NCBI GenBank assembly: GCA_036399695.1
Contig: DASWMP010000294.1
Location: 20,581 to 84,580, forward strand
Direction: 5' to 3'
Source: DASVEE01 sp036399695
GTDB taxonomy: Bacteria; Acidobacteriota; Thermoanaerobaculia; Gp7-AA8
Length of the DNA stretch: 64,000 nucleotides
Below the pieces are notes generated by a model, which saw nothing but the letters and a program-made list of their open reading frames with translations, was not told the origin of the DNA and searched no databases. Numbering within the stretch: position 1 is the first letter of the stretch; every line of letters starts with the position of its first letter. Below are positions 8,731-16,654 of this stretch, piece after piece. A program made the position numbers and the translations under genes.

Positions 8731-9819
8731 TCACGCCTTCGGCGCCACGGTCATCCCATCCTTCACGCGGGAGAAGCCTTCGACGACGACCTGTTCGCCG
8801 GCGCGGACGCCTTCTTCGATGATCCAGTTCGAGCCGACGCGGGCCCCGACTTTGACCGGGCGGATCTCGGCTTTGTTGCCGGCGCCGACGATGGCCACCT
8901 GATAGATGCCCTGCAGCTCGTTGACGGCGCGCTGGGGGACGAGGACGGCGCCGCGGCGGATGTCCGTCACGGCGCGCACTTTCGCGTACTGGCCGGGACG
9001 GAGCAGGTTACCGGGATTGGGGAAGGTGCCGATGACCGTGATGGTGCCGGTCTTGACGTTCACGTCGCGGCCGGAGAGGGCGATGCGCCCCTTGTGCGGG
9101 TAGATGCTGCCGTCCGCGAGCGCCAGCTCGAGCTCCGCGTTCTTCAGCGAGGCGGCATTCTGGTACTGCAGGTACTCCTGCTCGCTCATCGGGAAGACGA
9201 CGCGGATGGGATCGACCTTCGACACCGTCGCCAGCAGCGACTGCGGGTTGACGAGGTTGCCGACCTGCGTCTGGGCGATGCCGGCCACGCCGCTGATCGG
9301 CGAGGTGACGCGCGTCCAGGACAGGTTCAGCCGCGCGTTCTCCACGGCGGCGCGGAGGGAGCCGACGCTGGCACGAGCCGCGTCCTGGGCGGAGCGGGCG
9401 TTGTCCAGCTCCTGCTGGCTGATGGCCCGCTCGGCCGCGAGCGGCTCGTAGCGGGCAACGTCGCGACTGGCTTTCGCCAGCGCCGCCTCGGCCTGGGCGA
9501 GGTTCGCCTCGGCCTGCCGGAGCTGCGCCTGCACCTGGCGCGGATCGATCTCGAACAGCAGGTCGCCCTGACGGACCGTGCTCCCTTCCACGTACGCGCG
9601 GCGCAGCAGATAGCCTTCGACCTTCGGACGGATGTCGGCGTTGACGTCGCCTTCCGTCGTGCCGATCCATTCGCGCACGATCGGCTCGTCGCTCTGCACG
9701 GCGGCCGTCACGACCACCGCCGGCGGCGGAGGCGCCGGTTTCGCCGCTTCCATCTTCTCACTGCAGCCGGTGGCCGCCGTCGCCAGGACGAACAGCACGG
9801 CAAGAACTTCACGCTTCAT
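8731..9819 (-). CDS. RND efflux periplasmic adaptor (AcrA/MexA family) lipoprotein
   Basis: Membrane-fusion subunit that links the pump to the channel. The 362-residue precursor has a lipobox ending TAATGC (Cys 19). It then shows the lipoyl/barrel-sandwich halves (EGYLLRRAYVEGSTVRQGDLLFEIDP and WTRVTSPISGVAG), a coiled-coil hairpin rich in Ala/Glu (about residues 105-165), and beta-barrel strands FPNPGNLLRPGQYAKVRA. The ATG at 9819 is preceded by GGAGAA; the longer open frame upstream is antisense to tetR. The first 11 bases overlap the end of tetR. Confidence 0.95.
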   Translation of the reverse strand: MKREVLAVLFVLATAATGCSEKMEAAKPAPPPPAVVVTAAVQSDEPIVREWIGTTEGDVNADIRPKVEGYLLRRAYVEGSTVRQGDLLFEIDPRQVQAQLRQAEANLAQAEAALAKASRDVARYEPLAAERAISQQELDNARSAQDAARASVGSLRAAVENARLNLSWTRVTSPISGVAGIAQTQVGNLVNPQSLLATVSKVDPIRVVFPMSEQEYLQYQNAASLKNAELELALADGSIYPHKGRIALSGRDVNVKTGTITVIGTFPNPGNLLRPGQYAKVRAVTDIRRGAVLVPQRAVNELQGIYQVAIVGAGNKAEIRPVKVGARVGSNWIIEEGVRAGEQVVVEGFSRVKDGMTVAPKA

Positions 9820-10411
9820 CGGGTTTCTCCTGAATCCCACGCAGCAGGAGCGAGACGACGAACTCCGCCAGCTCTTCGCGTGGTGTTTTCGATTCCTGTT
9901 CGATGCGCCGGACGATGACGCCCCGCACGAGGTCGGCGTAGATCGCGCCGAGCTCGTGCGGCTCGACGTCACGGATCTCGCCGCGTTGGCGTGCTTCGAC
10001 GAACAGCGACTCGATCTGTTGCAGATAGCGCTGGTAGGAGCCTGCCTTCAGCTTCTTGGCGTCCCCGCCGAGGGCGATGTAGGCGCTGAAGAGCGCCCTG
10101 TGCTCGTCGAAGAAGCTGAGCTGACGGAGAACGACGCCGGTCAGCCGCTCAGCGAGCGTGCCGTCCGCGTGCATGGCCGTTTCGAGCTCGGCGACGAGGT
10201 TGTCGTACGCGCGGGCCGCGGTCTTGGCGAGCAGCTCGTCGCGATCGCGGAAGTAGACGTAGAGCGTGCCCTTCGCGACGCCGGCCTCGTCCGCAATCTC
10301 CTGCATCGTGGCCTCGGCGACGCCCTTGCGGGCGATGATGGCCATGGCCGCATCCTGGATGCTCGTGCAGCGGAACTCCTCGAGGACTTCTTCTTTGGTC
10401 TTTCTGCCCAT
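9809..10411 (-). CDS. TetR family regulator of the efflux operon
   Basis: A 200-residue repressor. Its N-terminal helix-turn-helix region includes QDAAMAIIARKGVAEATMQEI and AGVAKGTLYVYFRDRDELL (residues about 20-65), the classic TetR signature; the C-terminal ligand-binding half is variable. It is the first gene of the pump operon and overlaps the adaptor start by 11 bases. A palindrome TGACCG-AG-CGGTCA lies 5 bases before its start codon, as expected for an autoregulated repressor. The inducer is unknown. Confidence 0.93.
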   Translation of the reverse strand: MGRKTKEEVLEEFRCTSIQDAAMAIIARKGVAEATMQEIADEAGVAKGTLYVYFRDRDELLAKTAARAYDNLVAELETAMHADGTLAERLTGVVLRQLSFFDEHRALFSAYIALGGDAKKLKAGSYQRYLQQIESLFVEARQRGEIRDVEPHELGAIYADLVRGVIVRRIEQESKTPREELAEFVVSLLLRGIQEKPDEA

Positions 10412-10415
10412 TCGT

Positions 10416-10429
10416 TGACCGAGCGGTCA
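10416..10429. promoter_or_regulatory. Putative TetR operator
   Basis: TGACCGAGCGGTCA is a perfect 6+2+6 dyad (TGACCG / CGGTCA) located 4-18 bases upstream of the tetR ATG at 10411. TGACCG-N2-CGGTCA half-sites are common for AcrR-like TetR repressors. Binding here would block initiation of the whole tetR-adaptor-pump-channel operon. Confidence 0.6.
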
Positions 10430-10505
10430 TTTTATCTGACCCGGCGTCCGATTGGTGAGACTTCGGGTCAAAGAACGGTGAACACCGGCGGTGCGCGACG
10501 AGACA

Positions 10506-10652
10506 CTCGAGGAGTCCGCTCGGAAGCTCGAGGAGTCCGCTCGGAAGCTCGAGGGTTCCGGTCGGGCGCTCGAAGGTTCCGGTTGGGCGCTCGAGGGTTC
10601 CGGTTGGGCGCACGAGGGTTCCAGTTGGGCGCACGAGGAGTCCCGGCGGGCG
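10506..10652. repeat. 21-nt tandem repeat array, seven copies
   Basis: Seven head-to-tail 21-nt units of the form CTCGAGGgTTCCGGtYGGGCG. Copies 1 and 2 are identical, 3-5 form a second subtype, and 6-7 begin CACGAGG. The unit is divisible by three, so both strands stay open (for example LEESARK/LEGSGWA heptads). The reading frame has no ribosome binding site or family support and was not called a gene. The array is followed 28 bases later by family E palindromes. Confidence 0.85.
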
Positions 10653-10680
10653 CCGTCAATGAACCGGCGCCTGTCGGCGC

Positions 10681-10780
10681 GGACAGACAGGAGTGTCTGT
10701 CCCACAGTGAGAGTTCCCCCGAAGATCGACACCCATGGGCGCGCTGCCATTCAATGTAGGACAGACACTCTTGTCTGTCC
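10681..10780. repeat. Inverted pair of family E palindromes (E1, E2)
   Basis: Two copies of a 22-nt palindrome with arms GGACAGACA and TGTCTGTCC around a 4-nt loop, at 10681-10702 (loop GGAG) and 10759-10780 (loop CTCT, opposite orientation). The intervening 56 bases show no gene. Confidence 0.85.
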
Positions 10781-10816
10781 CGCGCCGGCAGGCGCCGATT
10801 TTGAGACACCCGAGAA

Positions 10817-10968
10817 GGCCACCGCTCTTTTACACGTGTAGCAGACCGGTGGCGTTCGCCACCGCACTCCAAGATCAACGCAAAACACGAAGGGGGCGCC
10901 GCCGACCGCGGCAGCGCCCCCCGAACCAAGGGTCTGACCCCCACCGGGCCCTGAGCCCCGGGCCCTCG
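10817..10968. repeat. Family D copy (D1) plus family C copy (C1)
   Basis: 10817-10875 is half of a family D element: GCCACCGCTCTTTTACACGTGTA, then ACCGGTGGCG and CGCCACCGCACTCCAAGATC. 10890-10968 is family C: GGGGGCGCCGC paired with GCGGCAGCGCCCCCC, then GGGTCTGACCCCCACC and GGGCCCTGAGCCCCGGGCCC. It ends about 2 bases from the stop codon of the pseudokinase-TonB gene. The 560 bases from 10412 to 10969 hold only the operator and repeats. Confidence 0.75.
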
Positions 10969-10969
10969 T

Positions 10970-12904
10970 CTACAACTTAAACACGATCGTCTGCGGCCAC
11001 CAGGTCTTCACGCGCTTGCCGTCTTTCATGGCGGGCGTGAAGCGCGACTGCTTCAGCGCGCGGGTGGCGGCTTCATCGAGCCCGAAGCCGACGCCTTTCA
11101 GGACGCGCACTTCCAGGACGTCGCCGGTCTCGGAGACGAACACCGTGGCCACGACGCTGCCTTCGATCCGTTGGCGCATGGCCATCGACGGGTAGGTCGG
11201 ACGAATCGGCTTCAGCGGCTTAGGCATGGAGTCGAGGTCGTTCACATTGATCACGTCCCCTTCGCGGACCAGCCGGGCCTCGAAGGCCGGAGCCTGCGTT
11301 GGCGTCGTCTGCGCCGGCGCAGGGACGACGGCGGGCGCGGGCTGCTGCGCGACGGTCTGCGTCTGCTGGACCGGAACCGCCGCGGGCGCGGGAGCCGTCT
11401 CGCGGCGCTGCATGTCGAGGTGCGTCGGCGAGAGCTCCTCACCGCGCGACGCCACGAGCTGCGGCGCCGGAGTGGCCGAGGGCGCGGCGACCGGAGCGTT
11501 CTTCGACTTCTCCTGCTGCAGCTTGCGGTTGAACTCGTCCTGCAGCTTCATCATCTCGGCCTGCATGCGAGCCTTGACCGCGTCCTCGAACGCTTTCTGC
11601 TGCGCCAGCGGATCGACCGAGCCGGTCGTCGCGGTCGCGGGAGTCGCGGACAGGGGGTCGGCCATGACGGGCTCCGAGATGACGCGCGGCGCCGCCGCCG
11701 GCTTCACCGGAAGGACGCTCGCGGCCGCGACCTTGGCCGCCGACTGCTGCGCCGATTTCTGCCACATGAAGTAACCACCGCCGCCTGCAGCCGCGATGAC
11801 GAGACCCGCGGCCAGGTACAGCGGCATGCGGCTCTTAGGCTTCGGCTGCACGGCGGCAGCGAGCATCGGCGCCGCCACAGGCGCGGGCGCCGGAGCAACA
11901 GCGACGGGAGCCGGCTCCGGTTCGAGGTAGGGCGCGAGGTTGACCTTCGCTTCGCGCTCGCGATCGCTCGCCTCCGCTTCCAGCTCTTTCTTCAGCAGGT
12001 TGCTGAGGTAGAACGCGAGATTGAACGTGGTGGCCGAATACTGCCCGCCGCTCACGAGCGCCGAGATGGCCTGCTTGAACTCGCCCGCCGTCTTGTAGCG
12101 CTGAGAAGGATCGAGGACGAGCGACTTGTCGAGAATGGCCCGAATGTCCTGCGGGATCTCGGTCCCGGCCATTGTCTTCGCGGCGCGAACGACCTGCGCG
12201 TAAGCGCTGGAAGTCGTGGCGTCAGGCGGCTCGAGTCCGGTCACCACGAGGTACAAAATCGCCCCGAGCGAAAAGACCTCGGAAGAGGGCGTCGACTTGC
12301 CCGTCTCGCGGTACTCAGGGGAGATGTAGTGCCCCAGCTCGGTGGCCGAGCGCGGGTCGATGAAGGAGCGGATGATGCCGTAGCCGAGCTGTTGGCCGCC
12401 GACGCGAATCTCGCCGTCGTCGCTGATCCAGATGAAGTGCGGCAGCAGCGCACCATGCGTCAGTTTCTGACCATCCGAGGTCCGCAGGTCGGCCGTCGTC
12501 GACAACGACAACGCCACCCGCTCGACGATGACGATGGCCTGGTCGAGCGGAATCGGGTTGGCCGTCACGGTGGCGCTGCCGCGCGCACGATCGATGATGT
12601 GGCGCAAGGACCGCCCGCCGGCGTAGTCCCACGCAAGGTAGCCGATCCCGTTCTCGACGCCCGCAACCTGGTCGCGCGCGAAGGACGTACCGGTGAATTG
12701 CGGAATGATCTCCGCCGCACCAGCCAGCGTCGCAGCCAGCTCGTCCCGGTGCCCGCCGGTGAAGCGCCGCAGCGCCACGGTAGGCCCGAGCTGCTCGCCG
12801 TCGATGCGCCCGGCACGCCAGAGCTCACCGAGGGCGTCCGCCTCGAGGCGTTTGAAAAGGAGGTACTGCCCGAACTGTTCGAACGGCTTTCTGCTGGTTG
12901 CCAT
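10970..12904 (-). CDS. Membrane pseudokinase fused to a TonB C-terminal domain
   Basis: A 644-residue protein in three parts. Residues about 10-270 have the Ser/Thr kinase fold layout, including LGHYISPEYRETGKSTPSSEVFSLGAILY (equivalent to the APE and DVWSLG region) and LDPSQRYKTAGEF. The catalytic residues are replaced: the VAIK lysine is Arg (TVALRRF, about R46), the HRD loop reads THGALLPHFIWI and DFG reads VGGQQLG. A membrane segment follows at about 360-380 (MPLYLAAGLVIAAAGG), then a Pro/Ala/Gln-rich periplasmic linker, then a TonB C-terminal domain (about 555-644, YPSMAMRQRIEGSVVATVFV and the final WWPQTIVFKL). It probably senses a cytoplasmic state and contacts outer-membrane partners. 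It is alone on its transcript, with no ExbB/ExbD nearby. Confidence 0.85.
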   Translation of the reverse strand: MATSRKPFEQFGQYLLFKRLEADALGELWRAGRIDGEQLGPTVALRRFTGGHRDELAATLAGAAEIIPQFTGTSFARDQVAGVENGIGYLAWDYAGGRSLRHIIDRARGSATVTANPIPLDQAIVIVERVALSLSTTADLRTSDGQKLTHGALLPHFIWISDDGEIRVGGQQLGYGIIRSFIDPRSATELGHYISPEYRETGKSTPSSEVFSLGAILYLVVTGLEPPDATTSSAYAQVVRAAKTMAGTEIPQDIRAILDKSLVLDPSQRYKTAGEFKQAISALVSGGQYSATTFNLAFYLSNLLKKELEAEASDREREAKVNLAPYLEPEPAPVAVAPAPAPVAAPMLAAAVQPKPKSRMPLYLAAGLVIAAAGGGGYFMWQKSAQQSAAKVAAASVLPVKPAAAPRVISEPVMADPLSATPATATTGSVDPLAQQKAFEDAVKARMQAEMMKLQDEFNRKLQQEKSKNAPVAAPSATPAPQLVASRGEELSPTHLDMQRRETAPAPAAVPVQQTQTVAQQPAPAVVPAPAQTTPTQAPAFEARLVREGDVINVNDLDSMPKPLKPIRPTYPSMAMRQRIEGSVVATVFVSETGDVLEVRVLKGVGFGLDEAATRALKQSRFTPAMKDGKRVKTWWPQTIVFKL

Positions 12905-12980
12905 AGCTGACGGACCTCGGAGTTATTTGCTGTGGACCACCAGAATACCACCCTGTGACGAAATTGAGAATTACTGAATT

Positions 12981-13164
12981 GCTGGTGGCGACAGGGGGAC
13001 GACCGAAGGGCCTCCGGCGGGCGGGCACGGCCCGCGGCGCTAGTTGAGCAACTTCTTCGCGATGAACGTGTTCCGTGCGACGCGGTGTGCTCAGCCTCAA
13101 ACAACTAACGCCGCGGGCCGTGCCCGCCCGCCGGAGGCCTCTCGTCGTCCCCTGTCGCCACCAG
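12981..13164. repeat. Family F palindrome (F1), 184 bp
   Basis: A near-perfect inverted repeat: left arm 12981-13046 and right arm 13101-13164 share GGTGGCGACAGGGG, GCCTCCGGCGGGCGGGC and ACGGCCCGCGGCG (and complements). The loop (13047-13100) carries a conserved core GCGACGCGGTGTGCTCAGCC that recurs in F2 and F3. It ends 4 bases from the mltG stop codon. Confidence 0.9.
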
Positions 13165-13168
13165 CGAC

Positions 13169-14239
13169 TCAGCGATTCGCCGCAGCTTTGCGGCGGTCGC
13201 GGAAGTATTGGCGTTGGTAGATTTCGACGTTGCGGTTGTGCTCGGCGTTCGACGTTGAGAAGACGTGGGAGCCGTCGTTTTTGGCGACGAAATAGAGGAA
13301 GTTCGTCGTGGCTGGGGCGGCGGCGGCGCGGAGAGATTGGAGGCCGGCGTTTGCGATCGGGCCTGGTGGGAGGCCGGGAAAGCGGTACGTGTTGTAGGGA
13401 GAATCGATCTGCAGGTCCGCTTTACGGATATTGCCGTCCCAGCGGTTCGCGAGTTTCAGCGCGTAGATCACCGTCGGGTCGGCGCCGAGGAGCATTCGCT
13501 TGTTGATGCGGTTGAAATAGACCGAGGCCACGATCGGGCGTTCGCGGGGGAGCTGGGCCTCGGTTTCGACGATCGAGGCCAGCGTGACGGTTTCGTGGAC
13601 GCCGAGGCCTGTCGTGATCGAGCTCAGTTCATTGCCCCAGTGACGGCGGAAATTCTGGACCATCGCCCGGGCGATCGTGGAGGGGGGCGTGCCGGGATCG
13701 AACTTGTACGTATCGGGGAAGAGATAGCCTTCCAGGGAGTCCGCTTCCGGGGCGATGTCGCGGATCAGCTCCGCGTCGTCCGTCACCTTCTTCCACTCTG
13801 CTTCCGTGCCGAGGCCTTCGGCGGCGAAGATCTTGGCGACGGCGAAGCGGTCCAGGCCTTCGCGGACCGTGATGCTGCGGAGGATCACCTCACCGCGGAC
13901 CAGTTTTTCGATCACGTCGACGGCCGACAGTGGCTTGGTGAACTCGTAGACGCCCGCCTTCATCGAATCGCGGTTGCGCAGCACCTTCATGTACACCATC
14001 GGGACGTAGTGATCGCGGAGGATGCCTTCCTTCTGCAGTGTCTCCAGGATCGAGGCGGTGCGTTGTCCTTTGCGGACCTCGACGCGTTTGCGCGGCTCTT
14101 CGTAACCTTTGTACGGCTCGCGCATGGCGCGCCAGAAGAAGTAGCCGCCGGCGGCGGCGAGGAGCACACCGAAGATGAGGAGCGTGAAGAGCGACTGCGC
14201 GAACTTGCGGCAACCGCGGCGTTGCGTACGGCGAGCTAT
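13169..14239 (-). CDS. mltG: Endolytic murein transglycosylase MltG (YceG-like)
   Basis: Cleaves nascent glycan strands at the inner membrane to end peptidoglycan chain growth. The 356-residue protein has one N-terminal TM (FTLLIFGVLLAAAGGYFFW), a LysM-like region and the YceG catalytic domain. That domain includes HETVTLASIVETEAQLPRER (catalytic Glu in IVE), VASVYFNRINKRMLLGADPT and SPYNTYRFPGLPPGPIANAG. No ATG, GTG or TTG lies at a sensible start. An ATA at 14239-14237 sits 5 bases after AGGAGG and overlaps the ruvX stop as ATAG, so I placed the start there; it needs confirmation. The rest of the long open frame upstream is antisense to other genes. Confidence 0.9.
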   Translation of the reverse strand: MARRTQRRGCRKFAQSLFTLLIFGVLLAAAGGYFFWRAMREPYKGYEEPRKRVEVRKGQRTASILETLQKEGILRDHYVPMVYMKVLRNRDSMKAGVYEFTKPLSAVDVIEKLVRGEVILRSITVREGLDRFAVAKIFAAEGLGTEAEWKKVTDDAELIRDIAPEADSLEGYLFPDTYKFDPGTPPSTIARAMVQNFRRHWGNELSSITTGLGVHETVTLASIVETEAQLPRERPIVASVYFNRINKRMLLGADPTVIYALKLANRWDGNIRKADLQIDSPYNTYRFPGLPPGPIANAGLQSLRAAAAPATTNFLYFVAKNDGSHVFSTSNAEHNRNVEIYQRQYFRDRRKAAANR

Positions 14240-14643
14240 GACTTCCTCCTGCTGGTGTCGTCGAGCCAGGACTGCAGGATCACGGCCGCGGCGTGCATGT
14301 CGATCTCCTGTTGTGCGTCCCTCCGGCTGCGGCCAGCGGCGCGAAGGCGCTCGGCTGCTTCGACCGTCGAGAGCGCCTCGTCCCAGAGCACGACCTGTTT
14401 GCACGTTCGCTGCCGCAGAGCCTCCGCGAAATCGCGGAACTTCTGCTCTGCCGCCGCTGCATGCGTCCGCCGCGGAATCCCGACGACGAACGTCTCCGCC
14501 TCCAGCTCCTGCGCCAGCCGTTCGAGCTTCGCGATCACGTCCCCTTCGTTCCGCATGACCGAATGCGGCGTAGCAATCGTGTCCGAATCGCTCACCGCGA
14601 TTCCGATCCGCTTCGCGCCGAGGTCGATGCCGAGCGTGGACAT
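14236..14643 (-). CDS. ruvX: Putative pre-16S rRNA nuclease / Holliday junction resolvase-like YqgF
   Basis: A 135-residue RNase H-fold protein. The family start GIDLGAKRIGIAVSDSD carries the catalytic Asp (D7), with a second acidic site in VLWDEALST and a third near the C terminus (DMHAAAVILQSWLDD). YqgF matures the 5' end of 16S rRNA in E. coli. The order ruvX-mltG is a widespread pairing, and here the genes overlap by four bases (ATAG). Starts at ATG 14643, 190 bases from the divergent pilT start. Confidence 0.93.
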   Translation of the reverse strand: MSTLGIDLGAKRIGIAVSDSDTIATPHSVMRNEGDVIAKLERLAQELEAETFVVGIPRRTHAAAAEQKFRDFAEALRQRTCKQVVLWDEALSTVEAAERLRAAGRSRRDAQQEIDMHAAAVILQSWLDDTSRRKS

Positions 14644-14660
14644 GGGGGGAGTGTAGCGTA

Positions 14661-14782
14661 GGGGGCGGGGCCCGGGGCCCTGGGCTCGGTTGGGGGTCGG
14701 GCGCTAGGTTCGCGGGGATTCGAGCGAACGGCCCCCTGAACCTCGGGTCTGACCCCCACTGAGCCCCGAGCCCCGGGCCCTG
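14661..14782. repeat. Family C palindrome (C2) in the ruvX-pilT divergent region
   Basis: Arms GGGGCCCGGGGCCCTGGGCT... (14666 on) and CCCCGAGCCCCGGGCCCTGA (about 14764-14783) pair across 120 bp. The inside carries GGTTGGGGGTC and GGGTCTGACCCCC. It is one of two palindromes lying between divergent starts rather than at a stop codon. TACAAT just downstream (14794) could be the -10 of pilT. Confidence 0.8.
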
Positions 14783-14833
14783 ATCCCTTCCCGTACAATG
14801 CTCCCAAGTCACGGACAACGGAAAACCAATTCC

Positions 14834-15973
14834 ATGAAAAACTTCAATCTCGATGCGATTCTCGAGGCGATGCTCAAGATCTCGGATCGCGTTTCCGACC
14901 TCAACTTCTCGGTTGGGCGGCCACCTCAGGTGGAGGTCGACGGGCAGCTCGTGCCGGTGAACTTTCCGGGCCTGCCGCGGCTGACGCCGTATCAGACCGA
15001 GATGATTGCCATGTACATGCTGCGCGGCGACCGCGAGCTCACGCGGACGCTGCTCACCAACGGCTCGGTCGACCTGTCGTACTCCATTCCTCAGAAGACC
15101 CGGTTCCGCGTCAACGTCTTCTCGCAGCGTGGCACGTATGCCATCGTCCTGCGCGTCATCCCCGAGGGCATTCCGACGCTCGATTCGCTGAAACTGCCGG
15201 CCGAGTTGTTCAACGTCGGGAAGCTCAAGAACGGCATCGTCCTCGTCACCGGGCCGACCGGCTCCGGCAAATCGACCACGCTCGCGGCGATCATCAACCA
15301 GATCAACCACGACTTCGCGTACCACATCATCACCATCGAAGATCCCGTCGAGTACATGCACAAGCACATCAAGTCGACGGTGAACCAGCGGGAGATCGGG
15401 TCCGACACCAAGACCTTCTCCCTGGCGTTGCGTGCGGCGCTGCGTCAGGCGCCGAAGGTCATCCTCATCGGTGAGATGCGCGACGTGGAGACCATCGAGA
15501 TCGCCATGGAAGCGGCGGAGACGGGGCACCTCGTCCTCTCGACCCTGCACACCATCGACGCCGCCAAGACCGTCGACCGCATCATCGGCGTCTTCCCGAA
15601 AGACCAGGAGCCGCAGATCCGGACGAGGTTCTCGCAGTCCTTCCGCTACGTCATGTCCCAGCGTCTGCTGCCGAAGATCGGCGGGGGCCGCGTGGCCGCG
15701 CTGGAGATCCTCAAGTCGACCATGCGCACGCGCGACTACATCGTCAAAGGGGAGAACGAGGGGCGCTCGCTCATCGACGCCATGCACGACGGCTCCGTCG
15801 ACGGCATGCAGACCTTCGACGACGAGATCGAGAAGCTGTGGAACGACCGGGTGATCAGCAAGGAGACGGCGCTCGCCTACGCGACCAACCCGACGAACCT
15901 GGCGCTGCGCCTGACCGACGAACCGACCGGCCCGGCCGAAGAAGAAGGCTCGATGCTGTCGATGCTGGAGTAG
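14834..15973 (+). CDS. pilT: Type IV pilus retraction ATPase PilT
   Basis: A hexameric cytoplasmic ATPase that depolymerises type IV pili for twitching motility. The 379-residue protein has the N-terminal PAS-like domain (SDLNFSVGRPPQVEVDGQLV), Walker A GPTGSGKST (about residues 140-148), the Asp box ITIEDPVEYMHKH, Walker B VILIGEMRDVETI and the His box TGHLVLSTLHT. The C terminus lacks the AIRNLIRE motif of canonical PilT and instead shows GENEGRSLIDAM, so a PilT/PilU-like paralog is possible. I chose the ATG at 14834 (MKNFNLDAIL), where homology begins. Confidence 0.9.
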   Translation: MKNFNLDAILEAMLKISDRVSDLNFSVGRPPQVEVDGQLVPVNFPGLPRLTPYQTEMIAMYMLRGDRELTRTLLTNGSVDLSYSIPQKTRFRVNVFSQRGTYAIVLRVIPEGIPTLDSLKLPAELFNVGKLKNGIVLVTGPTGSGKSTTLAAIINQINHDFAYHIITIEDPVEYMHKHIKSTVNQREIGSDTKTFSLALRAALRQAPKVILIGEMRDVETIEIAMEAAETGHLVLSTLHTIDAAKTVDRIIGVFPKDQEPQIRTRFSQSFRYVMSQRLLPKIGGGRVAALEILKSTMRTRDYIVKGENEGRSLIDAMHDGSVDGMQTFDDEIEKLWNDRVISKETALAYATNPTNLALRLTDEPTGPAEEEGSMLSMLE

Positions 15974-15981
15974 GGACCGCC

Positions 15982-16617
15982 ATGATCCGGATTACCTGTA
16001 CGAACTGCCAGAAACCGCTCTCGCTCGACGAGACCAAGCTGCCGATGCGGGAGGTGGCGTTTCCCTGCCCCGTCTGCAAGACGAAACTGACGGTCGACCG
16101 CCGCGAGCTCGAAGGAGCCGGCAGCGAAGCCGCCGCCCCGGCCCCGCCGGCTGTCGTGACGACCCAGGCCGCCGATGACGATGACGACCACGCCAACGAC
16201 TTCGGTGCCAAGGCGCTGATCGTCGGCACGGACCAACCGGCCCTGCGCCAGGCGGCCAAGCTGATCGGCTTTCTGCCGGTCTTCCATCCGACCGCGGAGA
16301 AGGCCCGCGAGTACTACATGCAGGAGTTCCCGCAGGTCGTCCTCATCAACCCGCCGCAACTGACCCCGCCGCCGCTCGAAGGCATGCAGCCGATCATCTC
16401 GCTGATGCCGGCGGACCGGCGGAAGTCGTTCTACATCCTCGTAGCCGACAACCTCCGCACCCTGGACGGCAACGCCGCCTTTCTCTACGGCGTGAATCTG
16501 GTCGTGGCCACGAAAGACCTGGCCCAGCTCCCCCAGATCTACCGCGACGCCTACGCCTACCACGAACGTCTGTATGCGAGCATGACGTCCGTGACGCGGG
16601 CGCTGAACGCGGGATAA
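15982..16617 (+). CDS. Zinc-ribbon protein with degenerate receiver-like domain, linked to pilT
   Basis: A 211-residue protein that starts 8 bases after the pilT stop. The first 35 residues form an MJ0042-type zinc ribbon with cysteines 6, 9, 29 and 32. A Pro/Ala/Asp-rich linker follows, then about 125 residues with alternating strands and helices (KALIVGTDQPALRQAAKLIGF, VVLINPPQ, NLVVATKDLAQLPQIYRDAY) like a response-regulator receiver without a clear phospho-acceptor Asp. Operon position suggests a regulator or adaptor for the pilus motor; this is inference. Confidence 0.75.
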   Translation: MIRITCTNCQKPLSLDETKLPMREVAFPCPVCKTKLTVDRRELEGAGSEAAAPAPPAVVTTQAADDDDDHANDFGAKALIVGTDQPALRQAAKLIGFLPVFHPTAEKAREYYMQEFPQVVLINPPQLTPPPLEGMQPIISLMPADRRKSFYILVADNLRTLDGNAAFLYGVNLVVATKDLAQLPQIYRDAYAYHERLYASMTSVTRALNAG

Positions 16618-16654
16618 CGAAGTCCGTCTCCGGCGCGTCATCGGCGGTGCGCCG

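Noticed and set aside
6239..8902. 887-codon open frame on the plus strand
   Set aside because: Antisense to the RND pump and adaptor; low-complexity Arg/Asp-rich product, no ribosome site or family.
10506..10652. CRISPR array
   Set aside because: Units are adjacent with no unique spacers, and no cas genes are near.
10491..10841. Open frame with LEESARK/LEGSGWA heptads
   Set aside because: It only reads the 21-nt tandem array and E palindromes; frames stay open because 21 is divisible by three. No ribosome site.
14240..15787. Upstream half of an 872-codon minus-strand frame ending in mltG
   Set aside because: It is antisense to pilT and overlaps ruvX; only the last 356 codons match MltG.
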